DNA of 64,000 bases from Pseudomonadota bacterium (GTDB taxonomy: Bacteria; Pseudomonadota; Gammaproteobacteria; Burkholderiales; Burkholderiaceae_C): contig JAFEEF010000006.1 in the NCBI GenBank assembly GCA_018241265.1, positions 148,894 through 212,893 of the forward strand. Reading direction: 5' to 3'. A model generated the notes under the pieces. The model saw only the letters and a program-made list of their open reading frames with translations, was not told the origin of the DNA and did no database searches. The position numbers were made by a program, and so were the translations under genes. Of this stretch, positions 16,029-23,834 are shown piece after piece. Every line of letters begins with the position of its first letter. Position 1 is the stretch's first letter.

Positions 16029-17128
16029 GGCGCGGCGTTCCTCAGGCCGACGGTCATCTCGAAATAGCGGCGCTGGCGCGTGTCGGACGGCGCGGTCACC
16101 GCCGTGCCCAGCACGTTGAACGACACGGCGCTGCCGAGCCCCGCCGAGCCGGCGTCGCCTTCGATCAGGAAGCCCAGGCGCACGCTGTAGACCGTACCCC
16201 AATCGGTCACCGCGCCGGCCGACACGTACTGCGCCGGCGTGCCGGCGCTGCCGATGCCGTAGAGCACCTGCATCGTATCGATGCCCGGCACGAGCGACTG
16301 CACGTTCCAGCCGGGTGTGCTGCCCGTGCCGTAGGTCGCGCGCACCAGCGAGCCGGGGCCGCCCCGCGCATCCTGAGCGACGAAGTAGGCGGTCTGCTGC
16401 AGCGGCACCGCCTGCGCGCCGGGCGCATAGTCGACGCCGAGTGTCTCGACCGCATTGGCGATCGGGCCGCCGGAAACCAAATGAGTCAGCACCTGCGCGC
16501 CCACGGTGCTGGCGGCGAAGACCGAGGTCTTGGCGCAGTCCGACAGCGCCACGGCCTGACCCGCCGCGAAGCCGCTGGTGTTGGCCAGCACGAGCTGGTT
16601 GCTCGATCCGTCCACCATGGCCGTCGCCGCGACCGGCAACGCCCCCGGCACGGCGCCCAGCACCACGAGGACGTCGCTGCCCGGCGCGACCTGCCCGGCC
16701 AGCGAGTCGTCCAGCACCGGCGTCCAATGGCTGGTGTCCGGGTCGTTCGGCGTGCCTGGGACAGCGATCGCGAGCGACGAGCCGGTGCCGCCGGCCGTGC
16801 CGGCCGCGTCGTAGCCGACGAGCACCGTACCGGCCGTCGCGATCGCGCCGAGCGGCGGCGGCACGCCGGGCGCCAGCGTCGACGTCGCGCCGCTCAGCGT
16901 CGCGCAGCCGCCGAAGCCGGCGCTGCGCACGACCGGCGTCACCAGCGCGCCGATCGCGTTCTCGGCGTTCTGGATCGCGGCCTGCGTGTTCGAGCTCTTG
17001 TAGGTCTGCGACTGCGCGATGTAGACCGCGATCACCGCGCCGACCAGGATCACGCCGACCGCCAGCGCGACCAGCATCTCGACGAGCGTGAAGCCGCGCT
17101 GGTGCGGATGATGAGGCGTCCGCGTCAT
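16025..17128 (-). CDS. pilW: PilW minor pilin
   Basis: A 367-residue minor pilin of the tip-priming complex. After a histidine/arginine leader the cleavage motif RGFTLVEMLVALAVGVILVG appears (G before F is the cleavage point, E is residue 5). The large, low-charge domain that follows, rich in Gly, Ala and Val, is usual for PilW, and a PilW-type tail (QRRYFEMTVGLRN) closes it. It overlaps both neighbours: ATGA with pilV at 17125-17128 and with pilX at 16025-16028, so the trio is translated as a coupled unit. Confidence 0.85.
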   Translation of the reverse strand: MTRTPHHPHQRGFTLVEMLVALAVGVILVGAVIAVYIAQSQTYKSSNTQAAIQNAENAIGALVTPVVRSAGFGGCATLSGATSTLAPGVPPPLGAIATAGTVLVGYDAAGTAGGTGSSLAIAVPGTPNDPDTSHWTPVLDDSLAGQVAPGSDVLVVLGAVPGALPVAATAMVDGSSNQLVLANTSGFAAGQAVALSDCAKTSVFAASTVGAQVLTHLVSGGPIANAVETLGVDYAPGAQAVPLQQTAYFVAQDARGGPGSLVRATYGTGSTPGWNVQSLVPGIDTMQVLYGIGSAGTPAQYVSAGAVTDWGTVYSVRLGFLIEGDAGSAGLGSAVSFNVLGTAVTAPSDTRQRRYFEMTVGLRNAAP

Positions 17129-17658
17129 AGCAGCGTCTGCACGACGAAGCGCGCCAGGTTCGGGCTGCCGGCCGGGCTGGATGCCGCAGCACCGAGCTGC
17201 GCCTGGGCCGGCGAGTCGTCCCATTGCACCGTGACGGTCACGAGCGTCGCGGCGCCGGACGGCTGGCGCACGATCGACCCGCTGCCGGCCGGCAGCGCGG
17301 TCAAATCCTTCGCCAGCCAGTACCAGGTATCGTAGGTCGCGAGCTGCGCGGCGCTGCAAGAGGCCGTGCTGTCGCACAGCACCGACGGCTGGGCGGGCGG
17401 CACCGGCGTGCCGGTCGTCGTCACGTCGCTCGCGTCGTAGCCGCCGGCGAGCGCGCTCGTGCGGTTGGCGCGGACGCGGTCCAGCATGTTGTAGGCCGAC
17501 TGGATCGCCTGCTGCTTCATCCCGCTCGACGCGTTCGAGCGGGTCGTGAAGATCAGCAGCTTGGCGATGCCGAGCATCCCGAAGGCCATCACGAGCACCG
17601 CGATCAACACTTCCAGCAACGCGAAGCCGCGATGTCGACGCTGCTGCCGGGTCTGCAT
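17125..17658 (-). CDS. pilV: PilV minor pilin
   Basis: A 177-residue type IV pilus modification protein. The prepilin motif is RGFALLEVLIAVLVMAFGMLG (leader about 11 residues, Glu at position 5), followed by the PilV-typical AYNMLDRVRANR. The ATG at 17658 is selected because it places the basic leader directly ahead of the cleavage site; the longer frame to 17772 adds an arginine-rich run read from the end of fimT. The stop overlaps pilW by ATGA and the gene follows fimT by 19 bases. Confidence 0.85.
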   Translation of the reverse strand: MQTRQQRRHRGFALLEVLIAVLVMAFGMLGIAKLLIFTTRSNASSGMKQQAIQSAYNMLDRVRANRTSALAGGYDASDVTTTGTPVPPAQPSVLCDSTASCSAAQLATYDTWYWLAKDLTALPAGSGSIVRQPSGAATLVTVTVQWDDSPAQAQLGAAASSPAGSPNLARFVVQTLL

Positions 17659-17677
17659 CGCGCTCGATCCGCTGCGC

Positions 17678-18223
17678 TCAGGGGCAGGCGAGCGCGCCGC
17701 CCCAGACCGCCTGGCCCGGCGTCGGCCCGGCCTGGACGAAGCCGGTCGGCAATACCTGCAGCGAACGGGCATAGGCAGCGCCGCGCGCGTCGCAGATCTT
17801 GAAGTTGGCCTGGTTGCCCGCCAGGCCGCGCGGATCGAAATTGACCTGCGTGGCCGGCGTGCCGCCTACCGGCTCGGACGAGATCACCGGCCCCTGCGTC
17901 GCGGCGCGCCAGCTCTGCAGCACGGTCGCCGGGCCGCTCGCCGGCACGCTGACGACCATCCAGCCGGCGCTCCATTGCGCGCCGCAATCGGGCGATGCGT
18001 CGACCGCGCCGACCGGGCAGACGTGCACGTACAAGGACTGGTTCAGCGCCGCGCTGCGCGCGTAGTTGAGCCCGTTGAAGAAGCTGTCGAGCTGCGTGTT
18101 GACGCGGCTGTTCATCACGAGCGTGGTGAACGACGGCGCGGCCAGCGACATCAGGATCGCCATGACCGCGATCGTGATCATCAACTCGACCAGCGTGAGG
18201 CCGCAGGCGCGCGCGCGCCGCAT
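17678..18223 (-). CDS. fimT: GspH/FimT family pseudopilin
   Basis: First gene of the minor pilin operon, 181 residues. The motif CGLTLVELMITIAVMAILMS is a prepilin cleavage site with Glu5, and FFNGLNYARSAALNQSLYVHVCP is the helix typical of the GspH/FimT domain. The ATG at 18223 gives a 7-residue leader; another ATG at 18271 would add 16 arginine-rich residues and is less likely. The order fimT-pilV-pilW-pilX-pilY1-pilE matches the fimU-pilVWXY1Y2E operon of Pseudomonas. Confidence 0.83.
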   Translation of the reverse strand: MRRARACGLTLVELMITIAVMAILMSLAAPSFTTLVMNSRVNTQLDSFFNGLNYARSAALNQSLYVHVCPVGAVDASPDCGAQWSAGWMVVSVPASGPATVLQSWRAATQGPVISSEPVGGTPATQVNFDPRGLAGNQANFKICDARGAAYARSLQVLPTGFVQAGPTPGQAVWGGALACP

Positions 18224-18519
18224 GTCAGCGGCGCGCCCGCAACGACCGCCGCGCTCGCGTCCTCGTGTCATGTCGCCTGCTTGCGTCTGCTGCTTGCGCT
18301 TGCGCGCACATCCATCCGCCCGGCCTTGTGTCGTGATCGTCGCCATGCGCCTGCCGGCCTGCGTCGCCCCAGGCGAACGACGCCGACAGGCGGTCGAATC
18401 CGCCCACCCGGCGGCAGCCGCCGACGGGGCCGCGACGCGCGCGAGCGTAGCACCTTCGCTCGACGGCGCCGCCGGCGGCCCGTTGCGGATGTCGGACGGC
18501 GCGTATGCGCCGGCGTGAT
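18224..18519. other. Non-coding gap upstream of the pilin operon
   Basis: About 300 bases between the NUDIX gene stop and fimT, both on the minus strand. It must hold the pilin operon promoter. I see iterated CGCAAGCG/CAAGCAG bases on the minus strand (about 18270-18305) but no convincing -35/-10 pair or sigma-54 box. Confidence 0.4.
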
Positions 18520-18996
18520 TCAGGCGGCGAGCGCTGCCGGCGGCGTCAGCTCGGCGAGCAGCCGATCGAGGTCGAGCCGATCGCGCAGCAGCTCGGTCAG
18601 GTTCGACGTGCAGCGACTCGCGATGGCGTCGAAGCGGACCCAGGCATAGCCGTCCATCTCGGGCCGGCGCCGGCCGCTCCAACGGTCGATGAACCAGCTC
18701 TCGCAGCGCAAGGTCGCCGGGTCGAGCCCGGGCAGCACGATCGCATAGAGATGCAGATCCTTCTTGGCGGTATAGCGCAGCCGGCCGAGATCGAAGAGCT
18801 CGTCGGCGGCCAGCACGAGGCCGGTCTCCTCGCGCGTCTCGCGCAGCGCCGCCTCGCGCGTCGTCTCTGCACTGTCGATGCCGCCCTTGGGCAGGTCCCA
18901 GTGATCCTGCCCGGTGACATGGCAAAGCAGCAACTCGCGCCGCGGATGCAGGATCACGGTGCCGCAGCTCATGCGTCGGGCGGAGGTGAAGGACAT
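18520..18996 (-). CDS. NUDIX hydrolase
   Basis: A 158-residue enzyme cleaving a nucleoside diphosphate linked to another moiety, with Mg. The Nudix box lies at about residues 38-60: GGIDSAETTREAALRETREETG fits GX5EX7REUXEEXG. The upstream DHWDLPKGG is the usual lead-in, and the SCGTVILHPRRELLL start resembles bis(5'-nucleosyl)-tetraphosphatase-like members. The C-terminus has a MDGYAWVRFDAI segment. Substrate cannot be told from sequence. It stands alone between fimT and the GH19 gene, on the same strand. Confidence 0.83.
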   Translation of the reverse strand: MSFTSARRMSCGTVILHPRRELLLCHVTGQDHWDLPKGGIDSAETTREAALRETREETGLVLAADELFDLGRLRYTAKKDLHLYAIVLPGLDPATLRCESWFIDRWSGRRRPEMDGYAWVRFDAIASRCTSNLTELLRDRLDLDRLLAELTPPAALAA

Positions 18997-19105
18997 CGGG
19001 TCGACCGCTCAGATTCCGGCAATAGGCCGGAGTGTGCCGTGCCGGCCCGCAAGCCGATCGAGCGAGTAGGTGCATCGATCGGCCGCAGATCGATCGCGAC
19101 AGCGG

Positions 19106-19978
19106 TCAGGCGCCACGCCGACGTGCGGTGGCGGCCTTCTTGGCTGCGACCTTCTTGGTCGCCGCCTTCTTGGCGGGCGCTTTCTTCGCAACGACCGTCT
19201 TCGCAGCCTTCTTGGCGGGCGCCTTGCGCGGCGCTGTCTTCTTGGTGCCCGCGACCGGCGCGGCCGCCGCTTCGAGTTCCGCGATGGCTTCGCTGCCACG
19301 CCCCATCGGCTCGAGGCCATCCGGCAGGCGGGGCGCCGCCGCGCGCACGCTGCCGCGGGTCGTCGGCGGCGCAGCGACGAAGTCGTCGGCCAGCACCTGC
19401 TTGGCGCGCGCGTAGTACATCTGCCGATCCGGCAGGCCGTTGGTACCGCCGTTGATTCGCCTCGTGATCTTGACGAAGTCTTCGATGTCGGCCAGCTCGT
19501 TCAGCCCATTGGTCTTCCAGAACAGCCCCGCCGTGCGGAACGCGACCTCCGGCGCTGCAGCCTGCTGCGGCTGGCCGATCAGGTCGATCGACAGCAGGTC
19601 GCCGTAACGCCGGTAGTTCGAGCGCCCGGTGATCTGGATCGGGCCGCGTCCCTTGAAGCGCGCGCCATCGCCCGGCTCGGTGTTGCCCAGACTGGTCGCC
19701 AGCGTGCTCGGCGGCTCGTAGCGCTTCTGCGCGTCGGTCGGGCCCCAGAGCTCCTCCATCCAGCGAAACTCGCCCGACTCGTGCGCGATCTGCGCGAGGA
19801 ACGCTGCGGTGCGCAACATCGTGTTGATCCCGCAGAGATCGAGGGCGGCGTTCAGATGCGCCAGGTAGAGCTGGCGTTTGGCCGCCGGCAGGTTGGGCAT
19901 GATCTGCTGGAGCTGTTCGTCGGTGACCACTGCGATGTCCTCCCCATGCCGCGTCGGCACAGCCGCCGATATGACCAC
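19106..19978 (-). CDS. GH19 chitinase/endolysin-like protein with lysine-alanine rich C-terminal tail
   Basis: A 290-residue protein. Residues about 18-200 are a GH19 lysozyme/chitinase domain: FLAQIAHESGEFRWMEELW holds the likely catalytic Glu67, GNTEPGDGARF the second acid, and FKGRGPIQITGRSNYRRYG is the family signature; RINGGTNGL closes the domain. This type cuts peptidoglycan or chitin. Residues 246-290 are a repetitive basic tail of KKA, PAKKA and VAAKKA units like those of histone H1-like bacterial proteins. There is no signal peptide and no phage neighbour. The start is uncertain: the ATG at 19978 or a GTG about 16 codons later. Confidence 0.8.
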   Translation of the reverse strand: MVISAAVPTRHGEDIAVVTDEQLQQIMPNLPAAKRQLYLAHLNAALDLCGINTMLRTAAFLAQIAHESGEFRWMEELWGPTDAQKRYEPPSTLATSLGNTEPGDGARFKGRGPIQITGRSNYRRYGDLLSIDLIGQPQQAAAPEVAFRTAGLFWKTNGLNELADIEDFVKITRRINGGTNGLPDRQMYYARAKQVLADDFVAAPPTTRGSVRAAAPRLPDGLEPMGRGSEAIAELEAAAAPVAGTKKTAPRKAPAKKAAKTVVAKKAPAKKAATKKVAAKKAATARRRGA

Positions 19979-20099
19979 GCAGACCCGGGGGCTGCCATCC
20001 CTAGCCCACGGAGCGTCTCCGCATCACGGCCGGCAGCGGTTCGCGCGTTGAGGCAACATCGACCAACGCACCTTCGTCCGCCGAGCCGCCCGCGATCCG

Positions 20100-20642
20100 A
20101 TGAGTTCGACCTCCTATGCATTGTTCGCCACCCCCATCGGCGATTGCGCGATCGTCTGGGGCACGGGAGGCATCGTCGGAACGTCGCTGCCGGCTGCCAC
20201 GCCGGCGGCGTCGAGGGCTCTGCTGCAGCGCCGCTATCCGGCTGCGCAAGAGGCGCCACCGCCTGCCGCGATCGCGCAGGTCATCGATGCGATCCGCGCA
20301 TTGCTCGCCGGCGAGCCGCGCGATCTCCTCGAGGTGCCGCTCGACATGGCCCGCATCGCGTCGTTCGAGCGCCGCGTCTACGAGGCGGCGCGCGCGATCC
20401 CGCCGGGCCGCACGCTGACCTATGGCGAGCTCGCAGCGCGCATCGGCGCGCCTACCGAGGCCAGAGCGGTCGGCCAGGCCCTGGGTGCGAATCCGTACCC
20501 GATCGTGGTGCCTTGCCACCGCATACTCGGCGCGGGCGGTCGCTCCGGCGGCTTCTCGGCGCCCGGCGGCACGCGCACCAAGCTGCGGCTGCTCGAGATC
20601 GAGCGCGCCGTCCTGGGCGACGGCCCTGGCCTGTTCGACTGA
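20100..20642 (+). CDS. ogt: Methylated-DNA--protein-cysteine methyltransferase
   Basis: A 180-residue suicide repair protein that moves alkyl groups from O6-alkylguanine in DNA to its own cysteine. The active site is NPYPIVVPCHRILGAGG with Cys139, and the helix-turn-helix that reads DNA is FERRVYEAARAIPPGRTLTYGELA. The small N-terminal domain and the lack of an Ada-type zinc/AraC part mark the constitutive Ogt class. Divergent from the GH19 gene with about 120 bases between. The stop is followed by two inverted repeats. Confidence 0.92.
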   Translation: MSSTSYALFATPIGDCAIVWGTGGIVGTSLPAATPAASRALLQRRYPAAQEAPPPAAIAQVIDAIRALLAGEPRDLLEVPLDMARIASFERRVYEAARAIPPGRTLTYGELAARIGAPTEARAVGQALGANPYPIVVPCHRILGAGGRSGGFSAPGGTRTKLRLLEIERAVLGDGPGLFD

Positions 20643-20740
20643 GTCGCCGGAGCGAGGCGCCTATGCAACTGCGCAGCGCAGGCGACTCGCTCAGAACCTG
20701 CTCAGCGCTCCGCGTCGAGGATTTCGTTCACAGGTTCTGA
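20641..20740. repeat. Two inverted repeats between ogt and the aldolase gene (possible convergent terminator)
   Basis: First pair: GAGTCGCC (20641-20648) with GGCGACTC (20681-20688). Second pair: TCAGAACCTG (20691-20700) with CAGGTTCTGA (20731-20740), a perfect 10-base match with a 30-base loop. They fill the gap between two convergent genes. No T-run follows either stem, so simple Rho-independent termination is not clear. Confidence 0.5.
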
Positions 20741-20749
20741 ACCGCGACG

Positions 20750-21541
20750 CTAGTACGACGCCGAACCCGGCGCCGCCGCCGCGCCGGCACGCATCTTCGC
20801 GATCGCCTGCTGGGCGGCTGCCGCCATCAGCCGCGCATCCGAACCCACCGTAACGAACTGGAAGCCCTTGGCGATGCGCTTCAGCGCAGCTTCCGGCGCG
20901 CCGTTGTGGATGCCGGCGACGACGCCGTGCGCCTTGGCGCGCGCCAGGATGTGCTCGACCGCTTCGGCGGCCTTGGGCTCGAGGTCGTCGAACGCCGGCG
21001 CGCAACCGAGCGCGATCGACAGGTCCGACGGGCCGATGTAGACCGCGTCGAGTCCTTCGACGCCGAGGATCGCGTCGAGGTTGTCGAGCGCCTGCGCGGT
21101 TTCGATCATGGCGAACGCGACGATCGTCTCGTTGGCATGGCGCGGATAGTCGGCGCCGCCGTAAAGCAGCGCGCGCACCGGACCGAAGCTGCGCGAGCCC
21201 TGCGGCGCATAGTGGGTGTACGAGACTAGCCGCTGCGCATCCTCGCGCGTGTTGACCATCGGGCAGATCACGCCATAGGCACCGGCGTCCAGCGTCTTCA
21301 TCAGGATGCCCGGCTCCAGCCACGGAACGCGCACGATAGGCACGGTCGGGGTCGTCGAGACCGCCTGCAGCATGCCGACCATCGCCTGGTAGTCGATCAT
21401 GCCGTGCTGCATGTCTATCGTCAGCGTGTCCCAGCCCTGATGCGCCATCGTCTCGGCCGAGAAGCCGTTCGGGATCGCGAGCCAGCCGTTCACGGCAGCG
21501 CCGCCCGTCTTCCAGATCGTGCGCAAGCGGTTTTCTCTCAT
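20750..21541 (-). CDS. HpcH/HpaI family aldolase (2-keto-3-deoxy sugar acid type)
   Basis: A 263-residue class II pyruvate aldolase. It splits a 2-keto-4-hydroxy acid into pyruvate and an aldehyde, using a divalent metal. Marks are DTLTIDMQHGMIDYQ (catalytic His near 45), VPIVRVPW (Arg near 70), a GAYGVICPMVNTREDA segment, the metal-binding Glu in AMIETAQALDNLD and Asp in YIGPSDLSIALG. The ATG at 21541 has GAGAGGAAA 6 bases upstream; the frame extends to 21673 without another good start. It stands alone, divergent from a truncated transporter gene, with a LacI-type palindrome in its promoter region. Confidence 0.87.
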   Translation of the reverse strand: MRENRLRTIWKTGGAAVNGWLAIPNGFSAETMAHQGWDTLTIDMQHGMIDYQAMVGMLQAVSTTPTVPIVRVPWLEPGILMKTLDAGAYGVICPMVNTREDAQRLVSYTHYAPQGSRSFGPVRALLYGGADYPRHANETIVAFAMIETAQALDNLDAILGVEGLDAVYIGPSDLSIALGCAPAFDDLEPKAAEAVEHILARAKAHGVVAGIHNGAPEAALKRIAKGFQFVTVGSDARLMAAAAQQAIAKMRAGAAAAPGSASY

Positions 21542-21599
21542 CGTCGGTTTCCTCTCGGCAGTCGGGCGCCAGGCGCCAGGGAGCACCATGCTAGCGATT

Positions 21600-21611
21600 G
21601 ATAGCGCTACC
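21600..21611. promoter_or_regulatory. LacI-type operator-like palindrome upstream of the aldolase
   Basis: GATAGCGCTACC is a 12-base near-palindrome (one mismatch) with the central AGCGCT typical of LacI-family operators, about 60 bases ahead of the aldolase start. Sugar-acid aldolases are often under such regulators. No LacI gene is in the window, so this is a sequence-only suggestion. Confidence 0.35.
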
Positions 21612-21682
21612 GCTTTTGCGACCCCCTCGGCACAGCTTGTTTGCAATTGAGCCCACTTCAAGAAACTTTGCACAGACCGATA

Positions 21683-21698
21683 ACCGGCTGCAGCCGGT
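21683..21698. promoter_or_regulatory. Perfect 16-base palindrome upstream of the truncated transporter
   Basis: ACCGGCTGCAGCCGGT is fully self-complementary and lies 56 bases ahead of the transporter start, in the divergent gap with the aldolase. It could be an operator, or simply a stable hairpin. Confidence 0.35.
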
Positions 21699-21753
21699 CA
21701 TTTCCGGCCGCTCGATCCACTTTCCAGCCGCGACGCCGAGACAGAGCCCGACG

Positions 21754-22242
21754 ATGACCCCCTCCCGAACTTCCCTTCCGGCGCTGCCTCGGGCGCTGCG
21801 CCGGGCAACCGGCTGGACCGCGATCGCGTTGGCGTTCGCGGGCCTCGCCCACGCCCCGCAAGCGCGGGCCGCCGACGAAGCGATCGTCACCGACCGGCCG
21901 GACTTCGTCGAATCGAGCGACGTCGTCGGCCGCGGCCGTTTCCAGATCGAGACCGGCTACCAGTCCGGGCGCACGTCGAGCGGCGGCCTCACGACCCGCA
22001 CCCGCACCACACCGACCTTGCTGCGCATCGGCGTCGGCGAGACCGTCGAGCTGCGTGCCGAGACCGACGGCTTTGCGCACCAGAGCGCCGACGGCCAGCC
22101 TTCGGCGAGCGGCTTCTCCGACTGGTCGCTCGGCGCCAAGTGGCACATGCGGGACGGCGACGAAGAGCACGGCATGCCGAGCATCGGCTGGCTGCTGCAC
22201 GCCGACCTCGACGAGCACGGCAAGTCGTTCCGCGCGCGTTGA
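21754..22242 (+). pseudogene. Truncated outer-membrane transporter (phenol/MetA-pathway type)
   Basis: The 162-residue frame starts with a signal peptide (hydrophobic ATGWTAIALAFAGLAHA, cut near ARA-ADEAI), then DEAIVTDRPDFVESSDVVGRG, the start of the phenol-degradation meta-pathway transporter-like family of beta-barrels. Strands are visible up to WSLGAKWHMRDGDEEHGMPSIGWLLHADLDE, then the frame stops at 22242. Family members run to about 250-280 residues, so about 100 C-terminal residues, the rest of the barrel, are missing. Bases after about 22230 read as part of another gene in a different frame, so a deletion looks more likely than a point stop. Confidence 0.65.
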
Positions 22243-22403
22243 AGGAACTCGAGGCGCTGCCGCTGGACGCTGCGACGCGCGCATCGCCGGACCGCATCCG
22301 CCCGGTGCTCGTCGGCTACATCGACGCGGCCGACGAGGTCTGGCGCCGCGCCGTCCTTCGTGCCAGCATCGCTCCGCTGCACCGTCCGCAGCCGGAGCTT
22401 TCG
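22239..22403 (+). pseudogene. Coding-like remnant fused behind the transporter fragment
   Basis: In the frame of the carotenoid oxygenase, but ahead of its ATG, the bases read as protein-like sequence (KELEALPLDAATRAS, then RPVLVGYIDAADEVWRRAVL). It looks like the C-terminal tail of a helical protein whose front is gone. I cannot name the family. It begins exactly where the transporter fragment loses its homology, which fits a deletion junction near 22225-22240. Confidence 0.4.
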
Positions 22404-23822
22404 ATGGCACTCCCCTTTCCTTCCGACGAGCCGTTCCTGCGCGGCTACTACGCGCCGCTGCTCGCCGAGTGCGACGCCGACAACCTGCCGGTCAGCGGCG
22501 AGCTGCCGAAGGATCTGAACGGCTGGCTCTACCGCAACGGACCGAACCCGCAGTTCGCGCCGCGCGGACCGTACCACTGGTTCGCCGGCGACGGCATGCT
22601 GCACGCGTTCCATGTCGAGAACGGCCGCGTGGCCTACCGCAACCGCTGGGTGCGCACGCCGAAGTGGGAGCTCGAGCATGCCGAGCGCGAGGGCCTGTCG
22701 GGCGCATTCGGCAACCCGCGCTACAGCGATCCGCGCATCGTCGAGCTCGGGTCGACGCTCGCCAACACCAACGTCGTGTGGCACGGCGGGCGGCTGTTGG
22801 CGCTCGAGGAGGCGCATGCGCCGTTCGAGGTCGATCCGGTGACGCTGGCCTCCAAGGGCAGCTGGAACTACGGCGGCCGGCTGGCCGGCCCGATGACGGC
22901 GCATCCGAAGATCGACGCCGACGGCGAGATGGTGTTCTTCGGCTATGCGGCCACGGGACGCTACACGCCGGAGGTCGCGCTGCATGTCGCCGACAAGGAC
23001 GGCCGCCTGGTCCGTTCGGACATGCTGGCGGCGCCGTTCCCGAGCATGGTCCACGACTTCGTCGTCACGCGGGACTGGATCGTGCTGCCGATCTTCCCGC
23101 TCACCGGCTCGATGGAGCGGGCCCAGACCGGCCGGCCGCCCTATGCGTGGGAGCCGGAACTCGGCACCCACGTCGCGCTGATCCCGCGGCGCGGATCGGT
23201 CGCCGATGCACGCTGGTTCCGCGGCGACCCGAGCTACGTCTTCCACCCGATGAACGCCTACGACACGCCCGACGGCAAGGTCGTCTGCGACATGATGCAG
23301 TACCCGGTGGCGCCGCTGTTCCCGCTGCCGGACGGCCGTCCGTCGACCGACGCCCCGCCGAGCGCGTGCCTGGTGCGCTGGACGCTCGACCCGAACGGCG
23401 GCACCGAACGCTATGACGAACAACCGCTCGACGATCATCCGGGCGAGTTCCCGCGGCTCGACGAGCGCTACACCGGCCGGCCGTATCGGCACGGCTACTT
23501 CCAGGCCGGCGCCGTGACCGATGCGGAAGGGCGACTCGCATCGCGCAGCGGCATCGCCCACATCGACCATGCGAGCGGCCGTGTCGCGCTGTGGCGCCCT
23601 GGTCCGGAGGACCGATGCGGCGAGCCGATCTTCGTGCCGCGCCGGCCCGACGCCGCCGAAGGCGACGGCTACCTGCTGAGCGTGATCTTCCGCGCCGAGA
23701 CGCAGTGCAGCGACCTCGCGGTCTTCGATGCGACCGACGTCGCGGCCGGGCCGATCGCGCTGGCGCACCTGTCGCACCGCGTGCCGGCGGGCTTCCACGG
23801 CAACTGGCGCAACGCCGGCTGA
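22404..23822 (+). CDS. Carotenoid oxygenase family protein (retinal pigment epithelial membrane protein type)
   Basis: A 472-residue non-haem iron dioxygenase that cleaves double bonds of carotenoids, stilbenes or related phenylpropanoids. Four iron-binding histidines are visible in their usual settings: MTAHPKIDADGEMVFFGY, SMVHDFVVTRDWIVLP, YVFHPMNAYDTPDGKVVCD and the C-terminal PAGFHGNW. The start region, DLNGWLYRNGPNPQFAPRG, is the family hallmark. The ATG at 22404 has GGAG 8 bases upstream. No carotenoid biosynthesis gene is near; together with the acyl-CoA ligase and SDR next door a lignin-type phenylpropanoid role is possible but unproven. Confidence 0.87.
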   Translation: MALPFPSDEPFLRGYYAPLLAECDADNLPVSGELPKDLNGWLYRNGPNPQFAPRGPYHWFAGDGMLHAFHVENGRVAYRNRWVRTPKWELEHAEREGLSGAFGNPRYSDPRIVELGSTLANTNVVWHGGRLLALEEAHAPFEVDPVTLASKGSWNYGGRLAGPMTAHPKIDADGEMVFFGYAATGRYTPEVALHVADKDGRLVRSDMLAAPFPSMVHDFVVTRDWIVLPIFPLTGSMERAQTGRPPYAWEPELGTHVALIPRRGSVADARWFRGDPSYVFHPMNAYDTPDGKVVCDMMQYPVAPLFPLPDGRPSTDAPPSACLVRWTLDPNGGTERYDEQPLDDHPGEFPRLDERYTGRPYRHGYFQAGAVTDAEGRLASRSGIAHIDHASGRVALWRPGPEDRCGEPIFVPRRPDAAEGDGYLLSVIFRAETQCSDLAVFDATDVAAGPIALAHLSHRVPAGFHGNWRNAG

Positions 23823-23834
23823 ACGTCGCGCAGG

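Noticed and set aside
22140..22403. Extended carotenoid oxygenase start at 22140
   Set aside because: The family begins near MALPFPSDEPF; the extra residues are transporter antisense-frame and remnant sequence, and GGAG precedes the ATG at 22404.
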